From: DASVTR01 sp033855775
Lineage (GTDB): Bacteria > Acidobacteriota > Blastocatellia > Pyrinomonadales > Pyrinomonadaceae
Reading direction: 5' to 3'
Length of the DNA: 36,883 bases
Assembly (NCBI GenBank): GCA_033855775.1
Contig: JAWVFT010000010.1
Coordinates: forward strand, 1 to 36,883
The notes below the pieces were generated by a model. It searched no databases and had not been told where the DNA came from. It saw only the letters and a program-made list of their open reading frames with translations. A program made the translations under genes and the position numbers. Positions 23,103 through 30,870 of this stretch are shown in pieces. How positions within the stretch are numbered: the stretch's first letter is position 1; each line of letters starts with the position of its first letter.

Positions 23103-25190
23103 TTACTGGCGAACAGCCTTAGCGGCGCGAACAGCTTGTCGCTCCGGCGCGCTGGGGCCGTTGGGTTCTGCGAAATAACCTCTCTGCGTCGGGATGTCGC
23201 CTGTGACATTGAGGCCGAGGTTATCGTTACGGTTGTCGGGCGAGATGCCGGAGATGGCGCTCTGTAGAATGAACCAGTTGCCTTGCGAGCCGCGCCAGAC
23301 GGCTATGTCCGCCTTGTTGTCGCCGTCGTAGTCGGCAGGGACGGGCGTGTCGCCGGGGTCGCCCCACGTGCGCGTTTGAACGCCGCCGTCCGAACTGCGA
23401 CGGATGTACCAGTTGCCGTCCGATGAACGCCAGACCGCAACGTCCGTCTTCAAGTCGCCGTCGTAATCGCCGGGGACAACGCGGTCGCCCGACGTTCCCC
23501 AGTTGACGACGGTTCCGGTTCCGGTCGAACTGTTCTTGATGTACCAGTTGTTCTCGGAGCCACGATAGACGGCCAGGTCCGCTTTGCCGTCGCCGTCATA
23601 ATCGCCCGTGACGGGAATGTCGCTGGCGTTGCCCCAACCGGAGGCGGGAATCGGCACGCCGCTGCTGGCTTGAATGTACCATGTGCCTGCGCGGTAAACG
23701 GCCACGTCGGTCTTGCCGTCGCGGTCATAATCCGCCTGCACGGCGATGTCGCCCGACTGGCCCCAGTTCTTGATAATGGGTGTGCCGGTCGAACTCTGGA
23801 TGATGTACCAGTTGCCTTCCGATTGACGGAAGACGGCCACGTCGGATTTGCCGTCGCCATCGTAATCGCCGGTCACAGGGCGGTCGCCGAGCGCGCCGTT
23901 GCCCCAATCGAAGACCGTGCGATACTTGAAGGTCGAGCTATCACGAATTGACCAGTTGTGCGTTGTCGGATTCCAGACCGACACGTCCGAGCGACCGTCG
24001 CCGTCGAAGTCGCTGTTGGTGAAGCGGCGCACAAGGCCGCCCGCCGTGATGTCGATTGACCAGCCGCCCGCGATGCTGCCCGGATCGGGAGGCGCAACGT
24101 CAACGACGTAGAGCGACCATGTGCCGTTCGGGTCTGTGCCGTTGAAGGCCGTGGCGAGCGTCGAAGAGCCGCCGAGCGTCGGATAGTTCGGAGGCGAAAT
24201 CGGAGCCGGAGCAGGGAAGTCAACGATGGCGTAAGTGGCGGGGCGGAAACTGCCCGAAGCCACGCCGCCGCTCGTCGGCAGCACGGTCGCAGCCGAGTCG
24301 TCAAACGTGATAGTCGTGTTCGAGAGCGGCGTCAAATCGTCGCCCACAGCCTGCGACATCAGAATCAAGTTCTGTCCCTTCGGGCCGACCAGAAGGACGG
24401 CGATGTCCTGCGGGAACGTGTGATTCATGTTGGTCAGCGTCACGTTCACGTCCGTAATCCGGCCCGTCAGGCCGGAGACAGCGATGGACGAAGGATACGG
24501 TGTGGCGCGGCCAAAGTTGTCGTTGATGCGAATCAAGGTCGTGTTTGAGAAGGTGGTCGCAGGCGAGCCGGAAGACGTGACGGTCACGCTCCAACCGTTA
24601 GCCACGAGGCCCACGTCGCCCGCCGCGTCGTCGCCGATGTACAAATCCCACTGGCCGTTCGCCACGCCGCCGTTGAAAGCCGTGGCGAGCGTCGCCGCGC
24701 CTGCGGTGGCCGGATTGAGGTACGGGCCAGCCGGAGCGGGCGTCGGGAAGGTGTCGGTCGCGCCGATGTTGGTCGGCCTGTAACTGCCGGTCGCAAGCAG
24801 CCCGGAGTCGGGCATGGCGATGGCCGCCGCGTCGTCAAACGTGAACGTCGCGTTGTTGACGCCGTTGCCGCCGCCGACATCCGACATCAAAATAAACTTT
24901 TGCCCGCCGGGGCCGACGAGCAGCACGTCCACGTCGTCGGGGAACGTGTGATTGAAGTTCGACAGCGTGACGGTCACGTTCGTAATCGTGCCGGTCAAGC
25001 CGCTGGAAGTGATTGACGACGGGTAAGGCGTGCTCGCGCCGATGGTCGAAGTGCGGTCGTTGATGGTGATGGGCGCGGGATTGGTAAAGACGACCGCAAA
25101 GGCCGACAGGTTCAGGGTCAGAATTAACAGGGCTGCGAGGCCGGCTTGAAGCGGCTTGATGGCGCGTCCCTTTAGGTTACGGGTTCGCAT
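23103..25190 (-). CDS. Secreted protein with two P-domain-like modules and six FG-GAP/VCBS repeats
   Basis: A 695-residue exported protein. A signal peptide (to about residue 32, LILTLNLSAFA) is followed by two related modules of about 175 residues (34-207 and 212-388), each with SSI-x-SGLTG-x-ITDVNVTLxNxNHTFPxDxxVLLVGPxGQ, ILMS, TFDD and LATAFNG...G-x-WxLYxxDxAxxDxGxxxxGWSxxxT, which resembles the proprotein-convertase P-domain. Six repeats of about 46 residues follow, each with a Ca-binding loop such as DYDGDGKSDVAV and then NWYI, as in FG-GAP/VCBS seven-blade beta-propellers; only six are clear, so the seventh blade may be formed by the ends. No protease domain is present. ATG 25190 has AAGGAG upstream. 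It is likely an extracellular adhesion or matrix protein; the ligand is unknown. Confidence 0.88.
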   Translation of the reverse strand: MRTRNLKGRAIKPLQAGLAALLILTLNLSAFAVVFTNPAPITINDRTSTIGASTPYPSSITSSGLTGTITNVTVTLSNFNHTFPDDVDVLLVGPGGQKFILMSDVGGGNGVNNATFTFDDAAAIAMPDSGLLATGSYRPTNIGATDTFPTPAPAGPYLNPATAGAATLATAFNGGVANGQWDLYIGDDAAGDVGLVANGWSVTVTSSGSPATTFSNTTLIRINDNFGRATPYPSSIAVSGLTGRITDVNVTLTNMNHTFPQDIAVLLVGPKGQNLILMSQAVGDDLTPLSNTTITFDDSAATVLPTSGGVASGSFRPATYAIVDFPAPAPISPPNYPTLGGSSTLATAFNGTDPNGTWSLYVVDVAPPDPGSIAGGWSIDITAGGLVRRFTNSDFDGDGRSDVSVWNPTTHNWSIRDSSTFKYRTVFDWGNGALGDRPVTGDYDGDGKSDVAVFRQSEGNWYIIQSSTGTPIIKNWGQSGDIAVQADYDRDGKTDVAVYRAGTWYIQASSGVPIPASGWGNASDIPVTGDYDGDGKADLAVYRGSENNWYIKNSSTGTGTVVNWGTSGDRVVPGDYDGDLKTDVAVWRSSDGNWYIRRSSDGGVQTRTWGDPGDTPVPADYDGDNKADIAVWRGSQGNWFILQSAISGISPDNRNDNLGLNVTGDIPTQRGYFAEPNGPSAPERQAVRAAKAVRQ

Positions 25191-25662
25191 GGTTCTCCTT
25201 CGGTGGATGCGCGCGGGGTTCTAGCGCACGCAATTGAAGTCTCAAGGGAAAGCCGGACGCTCGCGGCAGCCGGATGCTGCGTTGGTCGCGGTCGAGCGAG
25301 GGGCATTAATTGTGCATCGTGCTTTCTTAAAAAAGCGCTTCAGCGTTGGGTGTTTAATTCGGACTGGATGAATAGGGTTGTAAAACAGGATAGCTCGGAG
25401 GCCGCACTGTTTACCTTCGTCAGCGTGACGAACATTCTCATTTTCAACGAAAGAATACGAGCGGGCACGCGCAAAAGTCAAACGAAGATTATCGCGGCCA
25501 GCTACTATCTGCGCTCGTAGCCGCGCCCGCCCGTTTAATAACTCAAGAATTTCTCAAGTCTCGTCCGCTACCTTCACAACACGTTCGTCGCGCCCGGCGC
25601 AAGGGCCGCGCGATGAGCCCTGGCGGTTCGTTTGTCCGGCAGTTTTGGTTGGCGAAAACAGC
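25191..25662. other. Intergenic region between divergent genes
   Basis: This 472-base region should hold promoters for the leftward P-domain gene and the rightward regulator cluster. It is less GC-rich than its surroundings around 25310-25460. I saw no convincing -35/-10 pair, hairpin or gene; short frames in it lack ribosome-binding sites. Confidence 0.4.
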
Positions 25663-25920
25663 ATGGAAATTGACGAAATCAAAGAGGGCGGCGTTTATCT
25701 GCTGCCTGATGGCAGAGAGCTTATTGCGAGCGGCAGCGGCGGTTTTTTCAAGCTCTACGACCCGCTGGCGTGGGAATATTTGGGGCCGCCGCTCTATGAA
25801 ATACGCGACAGCGCGCGCCTCACCTGCTTCGGGCGACCGACGCCGTGGCGCGTCCAAGACCTGATTGATAAACGACAGACGGCTCCGCACAGACCTCTGG
25901 TTTTCGGGAAATCAGCATGA
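25663..25920 (+). CDS. Small conserved-looking protein upstream of a STAND ATPase
   Basis: An 85-residue protein that I do not recognise. It begins MEIDEIKEGGVYLLPDGRELIASGSGGFFKLYDPLAWEYLGPPLYEI and reads like a small beta-barrel: short alternating strands, GG and PDG turns and several aromatics, with no signal peptide or membrane helix. ATG 25663 is chosen over an earlier TTG (25645). Its stop codon overlaps the start of the next gene in an ATGA arrangement, so the two are translationally coupled and probably act together. A regulatory or binding role with the ATPase is plausible but unproven. Confidence 0.65.
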   Translation: MEIDEIKEGGVYLLPDGRELIASGSGGFFKLYDPLAWEYLGPPLYEIRDSARLTCFGRPTPWRVQDLIDKRQTAPHRPLVFGKSA

Positions 25921-26849
25921 GCACGATGCTCTTAAACGGCGTCCTATTGCCACTAACCGGGCCTCTCTATGAAGAGCCGGCCCTCGTTTCGGGCGAGCCA
26001 TCGAGCGCTTCTTCGCAGGCTTGCACGAATCTTACTCAAATCCCTGGAACGGAAGCTATGCCGCTCATCCTCGACAAAATCAGAACCCCCGCAGAAGCCC
26101 CGCGCGTCTCGCGCCTGCGCCTTTTGAGCACGCTGCATGGAAGCCTGAACAGTTGCGCGTCAACGATTATTAACGGTCGCGCAGGGACGGGCAAGACGCT
26201 GCTCGCCGCGGATTTCGCGCGCCGCTCAGGGCGCGGCGTCGCGTGGTACAAAGTCGAAGCCTCGGACACGGAGGCTCCCGTCTTCTTCGCTTACCTGCTG
26301 GCCGCCATCGCTCGTCACCGGCCCGGCTTTGGCGAGCAGATGCTCTGGCCGCTCATCGCAGGCGCGACCCTCGAAGACATGCCTATGCTCGCGGAGGCTT
26401 TCGTCTACGAGTTGCTTGAAAGCAGCGGCGAGCCGCTCTTAATCATCCTGGACGACCTGCATCAAGTCTACGACGCCGAATGGGTCGTGCCTTTCTTTCG
26501 CAGGCTGCTGCCGCTCTTGCCCGCCGAGGCGCACATGCTGTTGACGGGCCGCAGCCTGCCGCCCGCTCCGCTCTGGCGGATGCGCTCGAAGCAGACGCTC
26601 TGCGTCGTGGAAGAGACGGTGATGAGCTTTACTTTGAAGGAAGCGGAAAAGCTCTTGACGAGCTACGGCCTCGCGCCGGAGCGAGCCGAGAGCGCTCTTC
26701 ATCAAACGCGCGCACGCGCCTCTTCGCTCGACCACCTTGCGCGCCTTTGGAGCGAGACGGAAAACACGGACGCCGCCGCCGCGCCTGACCATCAAGAGAA
26801 GCGACGACGCAAGCCGCGCGTCCGCCATACACACGGCTACGCCTTTTAA
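25917..26849 (+). CDS. Truncated MalT-like STAND ATPase (NTPase domain only)
   Basis: A 310-residue protein. After a poorly ordered N-terminus (1-60) it has an ATPase module with Walker A GRAGTGKT (87-94), Walker B PLLIILDDLHQVYD (172-185) and a sensor-like LLTGRSLPPAPLWRMR, as in MalT/LuxR-family STAND regulators and in the large regulator encoded at 27117. The segments WYKVEASDTEAPVFFAYLLAAIARHRPGFGE here and WYQLDHTDADPFVFLGYVTHGLRQAVPGFGE there show common origin. It ends soon after the region where the winged-helix and TPR sensor would begin, with a basic tail (KRRRKPRVRHTHGYAF), and has no DNA-binding or TPR domain. It could be a regulatory decoy or partner of the large protein, or a decaying gene; the open frame and coupled start favour function. 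Confidence 0.75.
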   Translation: MSTMLLNGVLLPLTGPLYEEPALVSGEPSSASSQACTNLTQIPGTEAMPLILDKIRTPAEAPRVSRLRLLSTLHGSLNSCASTIINGRAGTGKTLLAADFARRSGRGVAWYKVEASDTEAPVFFAYLLAAIARHRPGFGEQMLWPLIAGATLEDMPMLAEAFVYELLESSGEPLLIILDDLHQVYDAEWVVPFFRRLLPLLPAEAHMLLTGRSLPPAPLWRMRSKQTLCVVEETVMSFTLKEAEKLLTSYGLAPERAESALHQTRARASSLDHLARLWSETENTDAAAAPDHQEKRRRKPRVRHTHGYAF

Positions 26850-26931
26850 GAAGAGATGAGGGCCGTAGCGATGAAGCGGCAGCTATCAAGGCTTGGCCGC
26901 AACCACCATGCAAGATTGAGAGCCGCGCCGT

Positions 26932-27029
26932 CATCACTCGTCTCGCATCGCTCATTCGTCATCGCGCGTTCGTTATCGCTCGCTAGTCATCGTTTGTCTG
27001 TCATCGTTCGACCATCATCGCTCGCCTGG
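26932..27029. repeat. 14-base tandem repeat, seven units
   Basis: Seven contiguous degenerate 14-base units, consensus near CATCGCTCGTTCGT, run without gaps from 26932 to 27029; six of seven begin CATC and one TATC. Each unit can be read as two heptads. The array lies between the truncated STAND gene and the full STAND-SARP gene, ending 88 bases before the chosen start of the latter. Confidence 0.8.
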
Positions 27030-27116
27030 TTTGCTTGAGTTTGAATCGTAGATAGTGAGCCTGTCAGTATGTTACTCTCGGTCGCTCCCTCAACGAGAAT
27101 AGCGAGGCACATTGCG

Positions 27117-30100
27117 ATGGCCACACGCACACGTCGTCCGGCCCGCGCCCGGAACGAGCCGACGCCTGAAGCGGTCGAGAAGGAAACCGCGCGCTCCCGC
27201 AAGGCCGCGCCGCGCCCGCAGAAGGATGCGTCGCGCGCCTTGAAAGACGCGCCGCGCTCGCGCAAAGAATCGCCGCCGACTGCGCCGCAGCCGCAACAGC
27301 AGACGACCTTCTTTCTGCGCACCAAGCTGTTGCCGCCGCGCCCCGCGCCCGAACTGCTCTCGCGCCCGCGTCTCACCGAACGACTACTTGCCAATCTGGC
27401 GCATCCCGTCACGCTCGTGACAGCCAACGCAGGCTCCGGCAAGACCACGCTCGTCGCCGATTTCGTCCGCACACACGCGCGCTCCTTCGTCTGGTATCAA
27501 CTCGACCACACGGACGCAGACCCGTTCGTCTTCCTCGGCTACGTCACGCACGGGCTGCGGCAAGCCGTCCCCGGCTTCGGCGAAGTGACCTTTTCATATT
27601 TGCGGCAAGCGGCGGACGAACTCGCGCGCCAGCCCGAACGCGCCGTTGACGTGCTCTTGAACGAAGTGTTGGAATCAATCGACCAGCAGTTGATTCTAGT
27701 CCTCGACGATTATCATCATCTTGGCGCGTTGACGGCTGTGCATGCGGTGGTTGACCGCCTGCTCGCGTACCTGCCGGATGTCCTGCACGTCATCATCATC
27801 TCGCGCGACGTGCCGCCGCTCTCGCTCGCGCGCCTGCGTTCGCATTCATCGCTCGCCATCGTTGACCGCAACGAACTGCTCTTCACAGACCATGAGACGC
27901 AGGAACTCTTTCGCCAGGTCTTCGACCTTGAGCTAACGCCAGAGCAGTTGACGGAGTACCGCGAGCGCACGCACGGCTGGATAACGGCGCTGCAACTCGT
28001 GCGTCAGGTCGCGCAGCGGCAAGCTCTCTCCAACCCCAAGCAAGCGGAAGAGACGAACGGCCCGGACCTCAGCGACATCCTGCGCCAGTCCGAGCGCGAC
28101 ATCTTCGACTACTTCGCCGAAGAGGTTTTCGCGGACGAAGCGGAAGACGTGCAGCGACTCTTGCTCCGCATCTCTCTGCTCGACCGCGTTGAGGCGGGCA
28201 TCTGCACGCGGCTCTACCCGGAAGCCGAAGCCCGCGCGGTGTTGCCCGCCCTTGTGCGGCGCAACGTCTTCATCACGGTTGCCTCCGACGAGCGCGGCGA
28301 AGAGTATCGCCTGCATCCGCTCTTTCAGAGTTTCCTGCGCCGTCGCTTTCGCAGCGAAGCCGGGCGCAACGGCACGGCTGCCGAGCATCGTCGCTTCGCC
28401 GAAGACTATCTCGCGCACAATGCTCTTGAGCAGGCTCTACGCCATCTGCTCGCGGCGGAAGATTTCGAGCGCGCGGCCCAAATCATCAGCGAGCAGGGCG
28501 CGAAGTGGATTGAGACGGGCGCGCTCGCTTCGCTCGTCACATTTGCCGAAGCCATCCCGCGCGCCGTGCTCGAAGCTCACCCGCGCGCCCTCGCGCATCG
28601 CGCCGAAGTCGCGCGCCTGCGCGGCGAGTACGAGACTGCCGCAGCCTCCTTCCGCCGCGCCGCCAATTTGCTCAACGAGCGAGGTGATGCGGTCGGCGAA
28701 GCCGAAGCCCTGCATTCGCTGGCGACCATCGCGCGTCGTCGCGGCGATTCGGCGTCGGCCTTCACCTACTTAGACCGCGCCGTCGCATTGACCGACGACA
28801 ACTCTCCCGTGCGCATCAAGTGCGGCAACACGCGCGGGCTGTGCCTGACGGCGACGGGCGAATGGACTGCGGCCGAGCGCGAGTTTCGCGCCGCCCTGCA
28901 AGCCGCCGAAGAGCAGGCCGACGAACGCTACACACGCCTCATCGCGCACAACCTCGGCTTGCCCGCGATGATTCGCGGCGACTTCGGCGAAGCCCTGCGC
29001 TGGCTGCGCCGCATGCTGCGCGAGGGCAGCGAGGGCAGCGCGCCGCCGCTGCCGCAGGAAGCGACCGGCCATCTGAACATCGCGCGCTGCTATCTCTATC
29101 GCGGCGACCTCGCCGCCTGCGAGCAGCATCTTGACCAGGCCCTTGAGCGTTGCCAGCTATTCAATCTCATCGCCGCCCGCGCCGAGACTTTCGAGACTTA
29201 CGCCAACCTCTACCGCGAGCAGAATGACGCCGCCCGCGCCACGGAGTTTTACGAGCGAGCGGCGCGCGCCTACGACGAAGCCGGAATCGACCTCGCGCGC
29301 TCCGAACTGTTGGACGAGCAAGCCGTCTTCAAACTCCAACTCGGAGATTTAACCGCGGCGCGTTCCTTGCTCGACCGTCTCGTTCACTTGCGCGAAGAGC
29401 AGCAGAACGAGATGGGCTACTTCACTGCGACGCTCTCGCGCGGGCGCGTTCGTCTGGCGCAGGGCGAGCACGAAGCGGCGCGCTCCGAGCTTCTCAAGTC
29501 GCTCAACTATTTTCGCCAGCATGGTCTTTATTACTACGAGGCGCAGGCCGGAATGGCTCTGGCCGCCTGCGACGAGACGGCGGGCCGCGAAGGCGAGATG
29601 CTGGAACACCTGCGGCGCTCCCTGGACCTTGCGGCGCGCTACGATTATGAATACTGGCTGCGCCGCGAGGTCGCCGCTCATCCACAACTGTTTGCCAACG
29701 CGGAGGCCGCCGAACTGTTGCCCGCAGACGTGCGCGACGAGTTGATGGAGCAGCCGCAAGCAGCCGCCGCGACGACGCCCGCGTGCGTCGTTGTCGCCGT
29801 CGCCGCCGCCATCGCGCAACCCGTCACGGACTTGACGATTAACATGCTCGGCCCCGTTGAGATTTCACGCGACCCTGCGCGCTCCCTCGGCGCCGACGCG
29901 TGGACGACCAAACGCGCGCGCGACATTCTCTGCTTCATCGCTTCGCGCCGTCATCGCCGCGCCTCCAAAGATGCCATCATTGACACCTTCTGGGGCGAAG
30001 CCGATTTCGAGGCCGTCGAGAAAAACTTTCATCCGACCGTCTCGCACATCCGCAAGGCTCTCAACAGCAACCAGCCCTTGAAGCAGAACTTCCTGCTCTA

Positions 30101-30584
30101 CCGCGACGGCGACTACCAGTTGAACTCCGACTTCTCTTATCGCATTGATTTGGAAGCCTTCGATGCTCTGGTCAACGAAGGCGAGGCGGCGCGTCGTTCC
30201 GGCCAACACGAACGCGCGCTCGCGCTCTACGAAGAGGCCATCGCGCTTTATCGCGGCGACTTCATGCAAGGGAGCTACGATGAGTGGGTCGAGGAGCAAC
30301 GCTCTTACTACAGCGAGCAATACCTGCGCATGCTCGAAGCTCTGGCCGTGGCGGCGCAGAAGAACGCGGAGTGGCCGCGCTCTCTGCAACTCGCGCAGAG
30401 CATCCTGCGCAGCGATCCCTTCCGTGAAGACGTGCATTGCATGATGATGCGCGCGCACGCGGGGCAGGGAAACCGCGTCGCCGTCAAAGAACAGTACGAG
30501 AATCTGCGCCGCTTGCTCCGCAAGGAACTCGGAGTCGAACCGGCTGCGGAGACGCAGCGGATCTATCGTGAGTTGTTGAAATAA
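27117..30584 (+). CDS. STAND ATPase-TPR-SARP (BTAD) transcriptional regulator
   Basis: An 1155-residue AfsR/MalT-like regulator. The N-terminus is low-complexity, rich in Arg, Lys, Ala and Pro (1-62). The NTPase domain has Walker A ANAGSGKT (103-110) and Walker B LILVLDDYHH (192-201), followed by the winged-helix-like region LHPLFQSFLRRRF. A long helical TPR sensor covers about 410-870. The C-terminus is an OmpR-type winged helix (MLGPVEISRDP...AWTTKRARDILCFIASRRHRRASKDAIIDTFWGEAD...NFHPTVSHIRKAL) followed by a bacterial transcriptional activator domain (YRIDLEAFDALVNEGEAARR...VEPAAETQRIYREL). DNA binding is thus C-terminal, not LuxR-type as in MalT. Ligand binding to the TPR domain presumably triggers ATP-dependent assembly. 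ATG 27117 is chosen; the frame opens at ATG 27069. A truncated relative is encoded upstream. Confidence 0.9.
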   Translation: MATRTRRPARARNEPTPEAVEKETARSRKAAPRPQKDASRALKDAPRSRKESPPTAPQPQQQTTFFLRTKLLPPRPAPELLSRPRLTERLLANLAHPVTLVTANAGSGKTTLVADFVRTHARSFVWYQLDHTDADPFVFLGYVTHGLRQAVPGFGEVTFSYLRQAADELARQPERAVDVLLNEVLESIDQQLILVLDDYHHLGALTAVHAVVDRLLAYLPDVLHVIIISRDVPPLSLARLRSHSSLAIVDRNELLFTDHETQELFRQVFDLELTPEQLTEYRERTHGWITALQLVRQVAQRQALSNPKQAEETNGPDLSDILRQSERDIFDYFAEEVFADEAEDVQRLLLRISLLDRVEAGICTRLYPEAEARAVLPALVRRNVFITVASDERGEEYRLHPLFQSFLRRRFRSEAGRNGTAAEHRRFAEDYLAHNALEQALRHLLAAEDFERAAQIISEQGAKWIETGALASLVTFAEAIPRAVLEAHPRALAHRAEVARLRGEYETAAASFRRAANLLNERGDAVGEAEALHSLATIARRRGDSASAFTYLDRAVALTDDNSPVRIKCGNTRGLCLTATGEWTAAEREFRAALQAAEEQADERYTRLIAHNLGLPAMIRGDFGEALRWLRRMLREGSEGSAPPLPQEATGHLNIARCYLYRGDLAACEQHLDQALERCQLFNLIAARAETFETYANLYREQNDAARATEFYERAARAYDEAGIDLARSELLDEQAVFKLQLGDLTAARSLLDRLVHLREEQQNEMGYFTATLSRGRVRLAQGEHEAARSELLKSLNYFRQHGLYYYEAQAGMALAACDETAGREGEMLEHLRRSLDLAARYDYEYWLRREVAAHPQLFANAEAAELLPADVRDELMEQPQAAAATTPACVVVAVAAAIAQPVTDLTINMLGPVEISRDPARSLGADAWTTKRARDILCFIASRRHRRASKDAIIDTFWGEADFEAVEKNFHPTVSHIRKALNSNQPLKQNFLLYRDGDYQLNSDFSYRIDLEAFDALVNEGEAARRSGQHERALALYEEAIALYRGDFMQGSYDEWVEEQRSYYSEQYLRMLEALAVAAQKNAEWPRSLQLAQSILRSDPFREDVHCMMMRAHAGQGNRVAVKEQYENLRRLLRKELGVEPAAETQRIYRELLK

Positions 30585-30870
30585 GCTCCCGCGTCAATTG
30601 GCCGGATAAGCCCTGCTGCCGCGCCGTCGTCGAATCGCAAGCTGGCTTTGAACCTGAATCTGCGCTAAGACACCGAAAAGCCTGACTTGCGTAAAGAAAT
30701 TATAAGAAGGTTGCAATAATGGCGTTTCGAACTTCGGTTAAAATTCGCGCCTTGATACTAAGGCCGCTTTAGTCCTTCGTGTCTCCCACCTCGCACTTGT
30801 AGGCGCACGCCGTCAGACTTGCTTGACTGTGTAGAAGCGCATCGCTGCCGCCGCTGGCGATAAAGAATTG

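Noticed and set aside
25917..26849. Frameshifted full-length MalT-like regulator
   Set aside because: I saw no continuation of TPR or DNA-binding sequence in any frame after 26849; the following DNA is a tandem repeat, so the gene is truncated rather than frameshifted.
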